Notes: generated from the letters alone by a model not told the origin. A DNA stretch of 64,000 bases from Rheinheimera sp. (GCA_003543135.1 DPJG01000032.1:124001-188000), one strand, 5' to 3'. Numbered from the stretch's first letter, positions 48,020 through 60,869 are shown. Numbers and translations are program-made.

Positions 48020-48021
48020 AA

Positions 48022-48492
48022 CTACTCGCGATGATACGGATGGTTAGTACTGATACTCCAGGCGCGGTACAGGCTTTCAGCCAGCACCACCCGCACCAGC
48101 GGGTGCGGCATGGTTAATGCGGATAACGACCATTTGGCTTCGCTGGCGGCGATACAGGCAGGTGCTAAACCTTCGGGCCCCCCCACCAGCAAACAAACAT
48201 CCCGGCCATCCATTTGCCATTGTTCCAGCTTCTGCGCCAGTTGTGGACTGCTCCAGTTGGCACCTTCCACTTCCAGCGTCACAATACGACTGCCTTTGGG
48301 CACAGCAGCCAGCATTTTTTCGCCTTCCTGCTCCAGAATACGTTTAATATCGGCGTTTTTACCCCTTTTACCAGCAGGAATTTCAATCAGTTCCAGTGGT
48401 AAATCCCGCGGGAAACGCCGGGCGTATTCTTCGTAGGCTGTGGTGACCCAGGCTGGCATTTTTTGCCCAACGGCAATCAGCATTAACTTCAT
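48022..48492 (-). CDS. rlmH: 23S rRNA pseudouridine-1915 N3-methyltransferase RlmH
   Basis: 156 aa SPOUT methyltransferase acting on 70S ribosomes at helix 69. The knot and SAM site show in [46 protein letters not shown], ending in NHPYHRE as expected. ATG 48492 (MKLMLIAVG) is the family start; an 18-codon upstream extension overlaps rsfS. It is 4 bp after rsfS in the conserved rsfS-rlmH-mrdA order. Confidence 0.96.
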   Translation of the reverse strand: MKLMLIAVGQKMPAWVTTAYEEYARRFPRDLPLELIEIPAGKRGKNADIKRILEQEGEKMLAAVPKGSRIVTLEVEGANWSSPQLAQKLEQWQMDGRDVCLLVGGPEGLAPACIAASEAKWSLSALTMPHPLVRVVLAESLYRAWSISTNHPYHRE

Positions 48493-48496
48493 GGAC

Positions 48497-48817
48497 TCAG
48501 GCGGCCCAGAGTTTTTCCAGCTGATAAAAACCACGGCTTTCATCAAGCATCACGTGAACCACCACTTCGCCTAAATCAACCAACACCCAGTCACCTGATT
48601 TTTCGCCTTCAACACCCAGAATATGTAAACCGGCTTTTTTGGCTTCCTGAATCAGGTAAGCTGCCACTGAGCGGGTGTGACGGTTGGAGGTGCCTGAACA
48701 CACCACCATACATTCGGTTTCGGTTGATTTGCCTTTCACGTCGAGCTGAACAATATCTTTGGCTTTCATGTCGTCGATTTTATCAACAACAAAAGCAATT
48801 AATTCCTGAGTCTGCAC
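48497..48817 (-). CDS. rsfS: Ribosomal silencing factor RsfS
   Basis: 106 aa. Binds L14 and blocks subunit joining in slow growth. Family blocks: [36 protein letters not shown], and [30 protein letters not shown]. It sits between nadD and rlmH; unlike E. coli, there is no cobC-like gene between rsfS and nadD. Confidence 0.96.
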   Translation of the reverse strand: MQTQELIAFVVDKIDDMKAKDIVQLDVKGKSTETECMVVCSGTSNRHTRSVAAYLIQEAKKAGLHILGVEGEKSGDWVLVDLGEVVVHVMLDESRGFYQLEKLWAA

Positions 48818-48877
48818 TTGGTATACCCCATAGCTGTGCGCTGTAAACGCGGCATTTTAACAGCTTTTTATGCGCAG

Positions 48878-49519
48878 TTATACCTGATACAGCCCATGCT
48901 GTTGGATATAAGCCATTACTGCAGGGATTTGCAGAGCAGGTGAGGGAGTTTGTTGTGGTTCGTTTTGTTGCAGGCCAGCACGGATTTGACTGGCCGAGAT
49001 ATCAAACAAAGGGTTTTGCAGCAGCAAAATTTTGCCGGCCTGTTGGCTTTGAAGTTCTTGAATGTTCTGTGCGCCATAGGACTGCAGCAGCATGGTTGCT
49101 TCGGCATTTTCTGCATAACCCGGGCGCTGACACACCAATAAATGACAAAGGCTTAAAATGTCCTGGTATCGATGCCAGCGGGTGAAAGCACAGAGTGAAT
49201 CCATGCCGATGACAAAACACAGAGTGTCGTTGGGGTGCTGACTGCGCAGGATTTCCAGCGTTTCAACCGTATAAGAAGGGCTTTGTTTGCCAAGCTCCAG
49301 TTTGTTCAGTTTAAGCGCCGGGTATGGCGCAATGGCCAGCTCCACCATGGCCGCTCTATGTTCGCTGCTCACCCCTGGATGTGCTCTGTGCGGCGGCAAG
49401 TGGCAAGGTAGCAGCTGCAGCTGTTCAAGCTGGCAATGTTGCTGTACATACAGTGCCAGCTGCAAATGCCCCTGGTGAATAGGGTCAAAGGTGCCCCCAT
49501 AAAAACCCAGCAGCGCCAT
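48878..49519 (-). CDS. nadD: Nicotinate-nucleotide adenylyltransferase
   Basis: 213 aa. Converts nicotinate mononucleotide to deamido-NAD. N-terminal GFYGGTFDPIHQGHLQLAL holds the (H/T)xGH nucleotidyltransferase motif; LCFVIGMDSLCAFTRWHRYQDIL and the late SASQIRAGL motif (ISSTxxR type) complete the active site. The start is 1 bp after the holA stop; both are in the leuS-lptE-holA-nadD operon. Confidence 0.95.
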   Translation of the reverse strand: MALLGFYGGTFDPIHQGHLQLALYVQQHCQLEQLQLLPCHLPPHRAHPGVSSEHRAAMVELAIAPYPALKLNKLELGKQSPSYTVETLEILRSQHPNDTLCFVIGMDSLCAFTRWHRYQDILSLCHLLVCQRPGYAENAEATMLLQSYGAQNIQELQSQQAGKILLLQNPLFDISASQIRAGLQQNEPQQTPSPALQIPAVMAYIQQHGLYQV

Positions 49520-49520
49520 G

Positions 49521-50567
49521 TTAATCAGCCAGCTGCTGTTGCAGCGAAAATAATTTGGGTACAGGGTGAATAAATAAAGTCACCAGATGGGCCAGCGCCA
49601 CTTCAGGGTGGCTCAGCTGACCGGATTTAAGCGCCCGGTCAAAACAGGCCAGTTCCTGCAGCAGATGTTGCAGCCAGTTGCCGGACAAACGCAACAATGC
49701 CTGCTGATACAACGGCTGACGTTTAGGCCAGATACTGAATTTCTTAAAATAGTCCTGTGCCATCACACCTTGTTGTTCCAGTGTTTTTAACTGTAACAAT
49801 AACAGTGCTTCTTTTTGTAATTGCCAGGCAATCATCACCGGTTCCTGATCTTGCGCTAATAAGCGGTCGAGCCGGTGCAGCGCTTCTTCTCCCTGACCAG
49901 AGAGCACAGAATCAACCAGCTGAAACACACTAAAGTGGGATTGGTCCGCCAGATATTGCTGCAAAAATGCCGCATCCAGCCATTGGCCGTGCTGGGTTAA
50001 CGCCAGTTTTTCCAGCTCCTGTTTGGCGGCCAGTAAGTTACCGGCGGCATGGTGCTGCAGCAGCTGCAAAGCATCTGTCTGTAGTTTGACACCAAGACTG
50101 GCGGCACGCTCTTTTAACCAGCGCATAAACTGATAATCGTCCAGCGGATAAAACTGTACCTGCACGCCAATATCGGCAAGTGCTTTAAACCAGCTTTGTT
50201 TGGCAAATTCGGTGGCGGTTTTGGCCGCATGCAGCACCAAAATCAGGTCGGGGTGCAGCAAGGCAGGGATTTTTTTCAGAGCATCCTGCGTCGCCGGGCT
50301 TAGTTTGGCAGTGCCTAAATCCAGTTCCAGCAGCTGACGGGGGGTAAACAGCGACATGCTGTTCATTTCATTAAAAAAATCTGCCCAGTCAAACTGGGCT
50401 TCATTGATAAAACTTTGTCTGTCGTCAAAACCTGCGGTTTTGGCGGCGCTGCGAATATCGTCCAGCGCTTCCATTTTTTGCAAAGGTTCTTCGCCAAACA
50501 CCAGATAGACCGGCGCCAGACCTTTTTTCAGCTGAGCCGGTAACTGGTTGCTGAACAGTTTCAGCAT
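49521..50567 (-). CDS. holA: DNA polymerase III delta subunit
   Basis: 348 aa. Clamp-loader subunit that opens the beta clamp. Recognised by the opening MLKLFSNQLPAQLKKGLAPVYLVFGEEPL, the SLFTPRQLLELDL clamp-contact region, and the family length and position. AAA-like fold without a functional Walker A, as in other delta subunits. It follows lptE by 3 bp and is followed 1 bp later by nadD. Confidence 0.94.
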   Translation of the reverse strand: MLKLFSNQLPAQLKKGLAPVYLVFGEEPLQKMEALDDIRSAAKTAGFDDRQSFINEAQFDWADFFNEMNSMSLFTPRQLLELDLGTAKLSPATQDALKKIPALLHPDLILVLHAAKTATEFAKQSWFKALADIGVQVQFYPLDDYQFMRWLKERAASLGVKLQTDALQLLQHHAAGNLLAAKQELEKLALTQHGQWLDAAFLQQYLADQSHFSVFQLVDSVLSGQGEEALHRLDRLLAQDQEPVMIAWQLQKEALLLLQLKTLEQQGVMAQDYFKKFSIWPKRQPLYQQALLRLSGNWLQHLLQELACFDRALKSGQLSHPEVALAHLVTLFIHPVPKLFSLQQQLAD

Positions 50568-50570
50568 AAC

Positions 50571-51052
50571 TCAGAGCCGGCCGAGCTGACGGATGATCCG
50601 CGATACCGCCTGGGTGCGCAGTTCATCCAATAACAAATCCAGTTCCCGCGCCTTGGCCAGAGCCCTGGATGGGTCGTCCTGATAGTCACGGGTTAATTCA
50701 ATTTTGTGGCTGGTTGCTTCAGTGCCCGGCATCAACAGCTGATATTCCACTGTGTAAATCAGCTCATATTCTGCCACCTGGCCGTTGGGAAACAACGACA
50801 AGGTGCGCCGCTGCAGACCATCGGTCTGCAGCTGAATATGGGGCAGCTTAGCATCAGCACCCGGCAGCAGTTTTACATTATTGCGTTGCAGCTGCTCTGA
50901 CAGTTTGGCTAAAAGCTCCGAGTGGCGATCCCCTTCGAGGTAAATCGCCGGATATTTGGCCAGCGGCAGCTCACCACGCAACTGAAAACCACAGCCGCTC
51001 AGTAGCAAGGCACCAAGCAGCAGACAGAGCCAGTGGCGTGACAACTTCAGCA

Positions 51053-51053
<1 letters not shown>
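50571..51053 (-). CDS. lptE: LPS assembly lipoprotein LptE
   Basis: 160 aa. Plugs the LptD barrel and helps insert LPS into the outer leaflet. Signal peptide with lipobox LLLSGCGFQLRGE (Cys 21), the hallmark GFQLRG start of the mature protein, and a C-terminal helix DLLLDELRTQAVSRIIRQL. Its ATG overlaps the leuS stop (TAATG). The family diverges fast, but the position between leuS and holA is decisive. Confidence 0.94.
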
Positions 51054-53926
<2,873 letters not shown>

Positions 53927-53982
53927 TCAATGTGTGCCGTAACTCACAGCGAAAACATCACTGTGAGTTACCTTTGATGGGC

Positions 53983-56826
53983 TTAGAACTTGTAGCTTAC
54001 ACCCGCAGTAATACGACGACCGATCACATCCCATGCGGCGCCATTGGTGTTCTGGCCTGGCAGCATTGGTGGATTGCGGTCAAACATATTCAGTACACCC
54101 AAACGAGCCTGGAATTGCTGCGTCACGTCGTAACGCGTGGTCAGGTCGAACGTTGTGTATGAAGGCACGTCGTTGTAGTTGTTCTGGTTTGGAGTCCAGT
54201 CGTTCGACTGCACCGTTTTGGCACGGTAGTTCACAGTTAACACAGCAGACGCATCGCCGTAGCTGTATTCTGTAGTGAAACGGTGTTTCCAGTCCGGCAG
54301 TTCAACTTCGCCTAAGTCGTTGATCAGATCCTCAGCAAAACCAGTTGGGTTGGTTTCATATTTGCTCATATAAGTACTGATCAGGCGGATATTGAAGTCG
54401 CCGTAGTTGGTACCAAAGCGATATGATGCTTCAAGATCCACACCTTCAACATTACGGGAAGCCGAGTTCACCGGTTTCTCGAAGTAGTTGGTGATTTCAT
54501 AAGTAGCAGCATCACGGGTTAACAGTGGGCAGTACGGGTTGTCCAGTGAAGCTGACTGATAGCAGTATTTCACTACATCAGGGCCAGTGAAGCTGTTGAT
54601 GACGTTTGTCAGTTCAAACTTCCAGTAGTCAACTGTCAGACCTGCACCTTCCAGCCAGTTTGGCGTATAGATAAAGCCGGCTGTAATGTCGTGTGCAGTT
54701 TCGTTGGTCAGCTCTGTGTTACCAATGATAAAGCCTGGACGAGTAGAGCCTTTCCACTCTGTTGAAGGTTCAAAGGTGGTAGGTACACCCTGAGCCGCAC
54801 AGTTTGCCAGAATCGCGTCACGATATTTCGGGTTCAGGCCGGGGCGCTGACTTACCGCACATGGATCGCTCAGTGAACGGAAAGTTTGGCCAGGTGGGTT
54901 GTACAGTTCACCAATGTTTGGTGCACGGACAGATTTAGCACGGTTTAAACGCACGCGCAGTTCATCTGACACTTCCCAGTTCAGACCAATTTTCCATGCA
55001 TCATCTGAACCTGAAGTGGAGTAATCCATTTTACGGTAGGCAGATTCGAAGGTTAATAAATCAACCATTGTCAGCTCAGCCAATAATGGCACCGAAAATT
55101 CTGCAGAAATTTCGTTAACGTCAAACTCACCATCCAGCGGTTGTGAACTGTTGTTGAACAACAGGCCAGCACGCATGGCTGGATCAGGCAGCGTCTTGGC
55201 ACCTTCTTTGCGGTATTCAGCAGTAAACGCAGTGGTGATAAAACCAGCTGGCAGTTCATACAACTCACCGCTTACGGTAGCGGAAACTACAGACTGTTCA
55301 ATGGACGAACGACGCATTGCATCTGTTGCGACCCAGTTGTAAGCCGCATCACTGTAGATACCACGGCCAAAGATGTTCAGTGGCAGACAGCCCTGAGCCC
55401 GTGCCGTTGCATCACGGCATTGCAAGGTACCACTGGCGGTTTTTTCTACGTCAACAGCCTGCAGGAAACGGTTATAGAACATTTCACCGTACCATTCAGT
55501 ATCCGCCTGGACATGACCTGTTGTGGCATATACATCATAAGACCAGGTGTCGCTGAGTGCGCCTTCAAATCCCAGAGAGACACGGGCTAAAGTGCGTTCC
55601 TGGCTATATTTGCGGTTACCAAAGTCTGATGCCAGGTAACCCATAGTGACACGACCATTAGCATTGGCAGCAGCAATCAGTGCAGAAGCTTCAGGTGATA
55701 ACAAGCCGTTATTAGCGTTGACGGCGAAGTTAATAAACGCCGGAGAGCTCTCACCATAGGCTTCAGAGCGAGTCAGGTTCATTTCCATGCTCATGTTATG
55801 GTCATCATTGATGGCATAGTTCATGTTTGACACGAAGCTGATGCGATCTAAAGGTGTACGCATAAATGAGTTTTCGGCGAAGTTATAGCCTTCACCACCG
55901 ATATAGTCGACACGGCCACCCACCAGCGGAGGTAACGGCTGACCTAAGTTCATCAGACGAACCTGGCCATTCTCACTGAATGTATAACGTTTGCCACCAG
56001 ACACAAAGGTACCAGCCGGCGCATAAGCGGCCAGAACCTGTTGGCCAGTACCCCAGATCACCCGCAACGGGCTGTTTGGATCTGCTGAGTTATAGTTCGG
56101 GTTTTGGATAGCGATAGGACCTTCACGCAGATAATCGCGGTCCATATAAGACACCTGATTTTGCGACGCCCAGCTTAGGTTAGTCACAAAGTTTGCTTTA
56201 CCAACGTCTGAACCAAATGTAATAGAAGCATAATCTTCTTCGCCACCGCTCTGTGTTGGGCGGGTGGTTGAAGCATCCAGCGTCACACCGTCAAAGGTCT
56301 TTTTGGTGATGATGTTTACAACACCTGCGACAGCATCAGAACCATAAACGGCAGAAGCACCACCAGTGGTGATTTCAACCCGTTCGATCATTGCGGTTGG
56401 AATATTGTTTAAGTCAACAGCGCTACTGCCTGGTGCACCAGACACAAAACGACGGCCGTTAACCAATACCAGAGTGCGGTTTGAACCCAGACCCCGTAAG
56501 TTTGTATTGTTCAGACCACTGGCAAAAATTGTGTTGTTGGTGGTTTCCGGTGACAGACCCACCAGCGTGTTTGGCATTTTATGCAGTAAGTCAGCGACGT
56601 TTACCACGCCGGCATCAACCAGACCGTCACCGCTAATTACAGTAACCGGAGTTGGTGATAACTCACCGATACGTTTGATTTTTGAGCCGGTAACTTCAAT
56701 GCGCTCAACTTTGTCATCTGCTTTTTTTTCCTGTGCAAGCACAGGTGTGGCTGCGAGGGCTGTGGTTGTAATGCCAAATGCGAGTGCTAAACGCACTGCC
56801 TGGTTCAGTTTGTTATAAGAAGACAT
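53983..56826 (-). CDS. TonB-dependent outer-membrane receptor
   Basis: About 947 aa from ATG 56826, with AGGA upstream. Signal peptide (LALAFGITTTALA, cut near VLAQ), then a TonB box region (KVERIEVTGSKIKR), plug domain (about 55-165, with SNRTLVLVNGRRFV and VEITTGGASAVYGSDAVAGVVNIITKKTF) and a 22-strand-type barrel ending GRRITAGVSYKF, with terminal Phe. It imports a large or scarce ligand using TonB/ExbBD energy. The size and plug are like the carbohydrate- or peptide-type receptors abundant in Alteromonadales and Xanthomonads. No adjacent transporter, hydrolase or regulator hints at the ligand. It is a single-gene unit inserted between leuS and ybeL. Confidence 0.93.
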   Translation of the reverse strand: MSSYNKLNQAVRLALAFGITTTALAATPVLAQEKKADDKVERIEVTGSKIKRIGELSPTPVTVISGDGLVDAGVVNVADLLHKMPNTLVGLSPETTNNTIFASGLNNTNLRGLGSNRTLVLVNGRRFVSGAPGSSAVDLNNIPTAMIERVEITTGGASAVYGSDAVAGVVNIITKKTFDGVTLDASTTRPTQSGGEEDYASITFGSDVGKANFVTNLSWASQNQVSYMDRDYLREGPIAIQNPNYNSADPNSPLRVIWGTGQQVLAAYAPAGTFVSGGKRYTFSENGQVRLMNLGQPLPPLVGGRVDYIGGEGYNFAENSFMRTPLDRISFVSNMNYAINDDHNMSMEMNLTRSEAYGESSPAFINFAVNANNGLLSPEASALIAAANANGRVTMGYLASDFGNRKYSQERTLARVSLGFEGALSDTWSYDVYATTGHVQADTEWYGEMFYNRFLQAVDVEKTASGTLQCRDATARAQGCLPLNIFGRGIYSDAAYNWVATDAMRRSSIEQSVVSATVSGELYELPAGFITTAFTAEYRKEGAKTLPDPAMRAGLLFNNSSQPLDGEFDVNEISAEFSVPLLAELTMVDLLTFESAYRKMDYSTSGSDDAWKIGLNWEVSDELRVRLNRAKSVRAPNIGELYNPPGQTFRSLSDPCAVSQRPGLNPKYRDAILANCAAQGVPTTFEPSTEWKGSTRPGFIIGNTELTNETAHDITAGFIYTPNWLEGAGLTVDYWKFELTNVINSFTGPDVVKYCYQSASLDNPYCPLLTRDAATYEITNYFEKPVNSASRNVEGVDLEASYRFGTNYGDFNIRLISTYMSKYETNPTGFAEDLINDLGEVELPDWKHRFTTEYSYGDASAVLTVNYRAKTVQSNDWTPNQNNYNDVPSYTTFDLTTRYDVTQQFQARLGVLNMFDRNPPMLPGQNTNGAAWDVIGRRITAGVSYKF

Positions 56827-57165
56827 CCTGGAATTCCTTAAAGTAGTTGTCAAAAAATGCGTGTCAGAGTCAAGAAAAGTCAGGCTAAAACAGCAGCATC
56901 CAACTGATTTGTTCCCTAAAACCGCACAATCTCAACCTAACAACTCAGTTTCATGAAAACAAACTTAATGCGACAAACTGCATAAAAAATTCAATAATAA
57001 CAATTACATAACTTATGTTTATTGTGTTTTTGATTATTTTCATTAATGTTTGTTTTGTTTCTGAATTGGTTATTTTTTTGTGAGTATTAGCTTTTCTTCA
57101 TGCAAGAACTTTTGAGGCCAGCGGCTATACTTCAGAAAAAGAAGCTTGTCCCCCGGGAGTGAAAA
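56827..57165. other. AT-rich divergent promoter region, TonB receptor / ybeL
   Basis: 339 bp, very AT-rich at about 56980-57090, carrying the promoters of the two divergent genes. TATACT at 57126-57131 could be the ybeL -10; the receptor promoter is not clear. No operator palindrome (for example a Fur box) stands out. Confidence 0.5.
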
Positions 57166-57618
57166 ATGCAGGACTTTTCCCATAAATATCAGCAATGGTT
57201 AAATCAACTGTCGGATGCGGTGCGACAAGCCAAAGAGCAGCAGGTCAGCCAGTTATTTGAGCTTAGTGAAACCATCAAAGCCTATCTGAAAGCGGGTTCT
57301 GATTTAACGGCCTATGAAACCACACTTTTTCTGGAAACCTTAAAACGTCAGTCGGCAGAGGAAGAGTTGCCGTCATTATGGCCTGAAGCTTTGTGGTATG
57401 AACTGTCGCAGGTCACCGACAAAACCCAGCTGGAATGGCAGGAGCTTAGCAGCGATTTTGCCCATCAGGGGCATTACCAGGCTGGCGAAGAAGTGGGCAT
57501 GGGCTTGTATTATTGTGACGCCTGCAGCGCAACTTTGCCTTATTATCACCCATCAGAGCTGGTGGTTTGTCCGGATTGTGGCGGCCATTTATTTCACCGT
57601 CGTGGCTTACCGGTCTGA
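57166..57618 (+). CDS. ybeL: Zinc-ribbon protein, DUF1451/YbeL family
   Basis: 150 aa. An N-terminal helical region (1-100) is followed by a C-terminal zinc ribbon with two CxxC pairs: CDACSA and CPDCGG, separated by about 16 residues, within GLYYCDACSAT and VVCPDCGGHLF. Function unknown. In E. coli ybeL is divergent from leuS; here the pair is kept but separated by the TonB receptor gene. ATG 57166 follows GGGAG. Confidence 0.88.
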   Translation: MQDFSHKYQQWLNQLSDAVRQAKEQQVSQLFELSETIKAYLKAGSDLTAYETTLFLETLKRQSAEEELPSLWPEALWYELSQVTDKTQLEWQELSSDFAHQGHYQAGEEVGMGLYYCDACSATLPYYHPSELVVCPDCGGHLFHRRGLPV

Positions 57619-57729
57619 AATTCGGCTGATGGTTCTGATATTTAGCTTGCTTTGGTGCACTTTAGCCACTTTCGCCCACAGTAGTTTTTGTTACTATAGG
57701 CATTCGTTTTTTATCCGGGAATTTTCTGC

Positions 57730-60150
57730 ATGACGCATCCGGCAGTACATAAAGCCGCTCTATCTCATTTGCAAAGCATGGCTTTGCCCGTTTCTCAACT
57801 TGGCCCGCAGCTTGACGACAAGCTGATTGCAGAGGCACTGGATGTGGCCGGTTTTAGCAGCACTTTTATCGGGCAGGAGCGTGCCAAAGCGGCGCTTTCA
57901 TTTGCCATTGGCATGGACATGCCGGGCTACAACCTTTATGTGATGGGTGAACCTGCACTTGGTCGTTACACTCTGGTGCAGGATATTCTGCAAAGTGCCG
58001 CCAGTGAAAAAGAAACACCGGACGACTGGTGTTATATCAATAATTTTGAAGACGAGCGGGTGCCACAAACTTTAAGGCTGCTGCCTGGCGAAGGCCGGGT
58101 GCTGGTGAAAAAGATTGAAGCCTTAATTGACGAGCTGCTCGACACCTTCCCGGCCGCTTTTGATAACCCGGGTTATCAGCGCAAGAAAAAAGCCATTCAC
58201 GCCACTTTTGACAATAAATATGAAGCGGCTATTGCGCTGGTGGAACGTAAAGCGCTGGAAAAGCAAGTGGTGCTGTATGAAGACAATGGCGCTGTCAGTT
58301 TTTCCCCAGTGATCGACGGCAAACCGCTGGATGATGCCGAATTTGCCAATTTACCCGACGATAAACGGCAGTTTTTTTATGGGTTAGTGACTGAACTTGA
58401 AACCATTTTAAACGAGCAGCTGCTGGAATTACCGCAGTGGAAACGCGAGCTGTCGGAAAATTTGCGTACTTTACGCCGCGAAACCATTGAAGTTGCACTT
58501 AAACCTCTGCACAAAGCGTTAGAGCATGACTATTCCAACGAGCTTGGTGTATTGCGTTATTTGCGCGAAATGCGCCCTGAGCTGGTCAAAGCTGTGCTGG
58601 AGCTGCTGCCGGAAGAGCTGGAAAGCGACAAACTGGAAGAGCTGGATATCCGCAGTTTGTTTGTCGGTGATTTTGTGCCAAACGTATTGGTCCATCACGA
58701 ACTGATGTCCGGCGCTCCTATTGTGTTTGAAGCCAACCCAAGCTACGGCAATTTATTTGGCCGGGTGGAATACAGTTCAGACCAAGGTGCTTTATACACC
58801 AATTACCGGATGATCCGCGCCGGTGCTTTGCATAAAGCCAACGGCGGTTACCTGATCCTGGATGCAGACCGTTTATTGTCACAACCTGCGGTGTGGGATG
58901 CGCTGAAGCTGGCACTAAAAAGTGGCGAAATTAATATCGACACTTTGTCAGACCATGCGGTAACGAACTCCACCATTATTACGCCTAAAGCGATACCGCT
59001 GAATGTGAAAATTGTGCTGCTCGGTTCACGCGACCTGTATTACCTGGTGCAGGACGTGGATGATGAATTTAACGAATTGTTCCGGGTATTGGCCGACTTT
59101 GAACATTACCTGCCGTTTAATCCGCTGACAGTCAAATATATGTCGTTGCAGCTACAGGACCAAATTCAGGCGCTGGACGCCGGGCCTTTAACTTCCTGTG
59201 GTTTAAAACAGTTGTTAACTTTCAGTTTCCGTCAGGCCGAACATCAGCGTAAGTTATCAGCCCGTTTTGCTGATGTGCTGGAGCTGGTGCGCGAAGCCTG
59301 TTATTACGCCAACCAGGCCGGTGATACTGAACTCAGTGCTTTACATATTCAGCAGGCGTTGCAGGGCAAACAATACCGCACCGGCCGCATCAGCGAATCT
59401 TTCCTGGAAGATATTCAGGAAGGACAAATTTTAATTGATACCGACGGTGTGGCCGTTGGCAAAGTGAACGGCCTGACAGTGCTGGAGATTGGCGATACCG
59501 CCTTTGGTACGCCGGCGCGTATCAGTGCGACCGTGTATCCGGGCTCCAACGGTGTTATTGATATTGAACGCGAAGTTGAGCTTGGCAAAGCCATTCACTC
59601 CAAAGGGGTGATGCTGCTGACCGGTTACCTCGGCGCTAAATATGCGCAGAACTTCCCGCTGACCTTGTCGGCCAATATCGCCATGGAGCAGTCTTATGGT
59701 TTGGTGGACGGCGACAGTGCGTCACTGGCTGAAGTCTGTGCGCTGATATCCGCTATTACCAATGTGCCTATCCGCCAGGATTTAGCTGTGACAGGTTCTA
59801 TTAACCAGCATGGTCAGGTGCAAGCTATTGGTGGTGTCAACGAAAAGATTGAAGGTTATTTCCGCTTATGTCAGTCCCGTGGTTTAACGGGTGCTCAGGG
59901 CGTGGTGATCCCGGCCAGTAATCAGCTGAATCTGGTGCTCAATGATGAAGTAGTAAATGCGGTTGCCAGTGGTCAGTTTCATATTTATGTGGTGAAAACC
60001 GTCGATGAAGCGCTGGAACTCTTGACCGGTTGTGAAGCCGGTGTCAAAACCGCCAAAGGCCAGTACCCGAAAAAGTCACTCAATGCGCTGACTATGGCGC
60101 GCCTCGCCGCTATTGCGGAGCTGGTAAACGGCTCATCAGACGACGAATAA
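57730..60150 (+). CDS. Lon-like ATP-dependent protease (YcbZ/LonB type)
   Basis: 806 aa. N-terminal AAA region, then a long helical insert (about 130-290), a second AAA part (about 310-490, with HKANGGYLILDADRLL as a Walker B-like segment) and a C-terminal Lon protease domain (about 555-770). The catalytic dyad is S663 in DGDSASLAEV and K706 in GGVNEKIEGYF, 43 apart as in E. coli Lon. The N-terminal P-loop is VMGEPALGRYT (residues 71-81) and lacks the Lys of a normal Walker A. No Lon N-terminal substrate domain. It resembles E. coli YcbZ in layout. A lipoprotein gene follows 9 bp later. Confidence 0.92.
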   Translation: MTHPAVHKAALSHLQSMALPVSQLGPQLDDKLIAEALDVAGFSSTFIGQERAKAALSFAIGMDMPGYNLYVMGEPALGRYTLVQDILQSAASEKETPDDWCYINNFEDERVPQTLRLLPGEGRVLVKKIEALIDELLDTFPAAFDNPGYQRKKKAIHATFDNKYEAAIALVERKALEKQVVLYEDNGAVSFSPVIDGKPLDDAEFANLPDDKRQFFYGLVTELETILNEQLLELPQWKRELSENLRTLRRETIEVALKPLHKALEHDYSNELGVLRYLREMRPELVKAVLELLPEELESDKLEELDIRSLFVGDFVPNVLVHHELMSGAPIVFEANPSYGNLFGRVEYSSDQGALYTNYRMIRAGALHKANGGYLILDADRLLSQPAVWDALKLALKSGEINIDTLSDHAVTNSTIITPKAIPLNVKIVLLGSRDLYYLVQDVDDEFNELFRVLADFEHYLPFNPLTVKYMSLQLQDQIQALDAGPLTSCGLKQLLTFSFRQAEHQRKLSARFADVLELVREACYYANQAGDTELSALHIQQALQGKQYRTGRISESFLEDIQEGQILIDTDGVAVGKVNGLTVLEIGDTAFGTPARISATVYPGSNGVIDIEREVELGKAIHSKGVMLLTGYLGAKYAQNFPLTLSANIAMEQSYGLVDGDSASLAEVCALISAITNVPIRQDLAVTGSINQHGQVQAIGGVNEKIEGYFRLCQSRGLTGAQGVVIPASNQLNLVLNDEVVNAVASGQFHIYVVKTVDEALELLTGCEAGVKTAKGQYPKKSLNALTMARLAAIAELVNGSSDDE

Positions 60151-60159
60151 GGATAAAAG

Positions 60160-60819
60160 ATGTTATTTAAAATCAAACATGCATTACAGTTTGTTGCGCT
60201 GTCTGGCGCCTTGCTCGCTGGCGGTTGCAGTACAGCTTATTATGCGGCTATGGAAAAAGTCGGGGTGCACAAACGCGATATTCTGATTGATCGTGTGGAA
60301 GAAGCGCGGGATGCGCAGGCGGTCAGTCAGCAGGAATTTAAAGACGCACTGGACCAGCTCAGCCAGCTGATTAATTTCCACGGTGGCAATGTGCAGGACA
60401 AATATGAAGCTTTACAGGCGCAGTATGAAGACAGTAAAAAAGCCGCCGACGAAGTAACAGCCCGTATTAACAAAGTAGAGCTGGTCGCTTTTGATTTGTT
60501 TGACGAATGGGAAGCTGAGCTGTCGCAATATCAGAATAAAAAACTCAAAACCGACAGCAAAAAGAAACTGTTGGACACCAAACGCCAGTTTGACGCTTTA
60601 GTCAAAGTGATGCGTCGTGCCGAAAGTAAAATGCCACCAGTCCTTAGGGTATTAAACGACAACGTGCTGTATTTAAAACACAATTTAAATGCCAAAGCGG
60701 TAGGCGCTATTCAGGGCGAGTTTGGCGTGTTGCAGCAGGATGTCAACAATCTGCTGGCGGAAATGAACAGAGCCATTGCTGACTCTAACCAGTTTATTGC
60801 CACTATGAATCAAAACTAA
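60160..60819 (+). CDS. DUF2959 family lipoprotein
   Basis: 219 aa. Lipobox GALLAGGCSTAYY (Cys 23), then an almost wholly helical coiled-coil protein: KVGVHKRDILIDRVEEARDAQ, QEFKDALDQLSQLINFHGGN and a C-terminal NNLLAEMNRAIADSNQFIATM. Recognised as DUF2959 by the AMEKVGVHKRDIL block. Function unknown; the coiled coils suggest a structural or partner-binding role at the envelope. Starts 9 bp after the Lon-like gene and is probably in its operon. A terminator follows. Confidence 0.85.
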   Translation: MLFKIKHALQFVALSGALLAGGCSTAYYAAMEKVGVHKRDILIDRVEEARDAQAVSQQEFKDALDQLSQLINFHGGNVQDKYEALQAQYEDSKKAADEVTARINKVELVAFDLFDEWEAELSQYQNKKLKTDSKKKLLDTKRQFDALVKVMRRAESKMPPVLRVLNDNVLYLKHNLNAKAVGAIQGEFGVLQQDVNNLLAEMNRAIADSNQFIATMNQN

Positions 60820-60830
60820 AACTAGCCATA

Positions 60831-60869
60831 AGCCGCGCCCGGTTATGACGAGGGCGCGGCTTGTCTTTT
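60831..60869 (+). terminator. Rho-independent terminator after the DUF2959 gene
   Basis: GCCGCGCCC / GGGCGCGGC, 9-bp GC stem with an 11-nt loop, then TTGTCTTTT. Confidence 0.85.
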
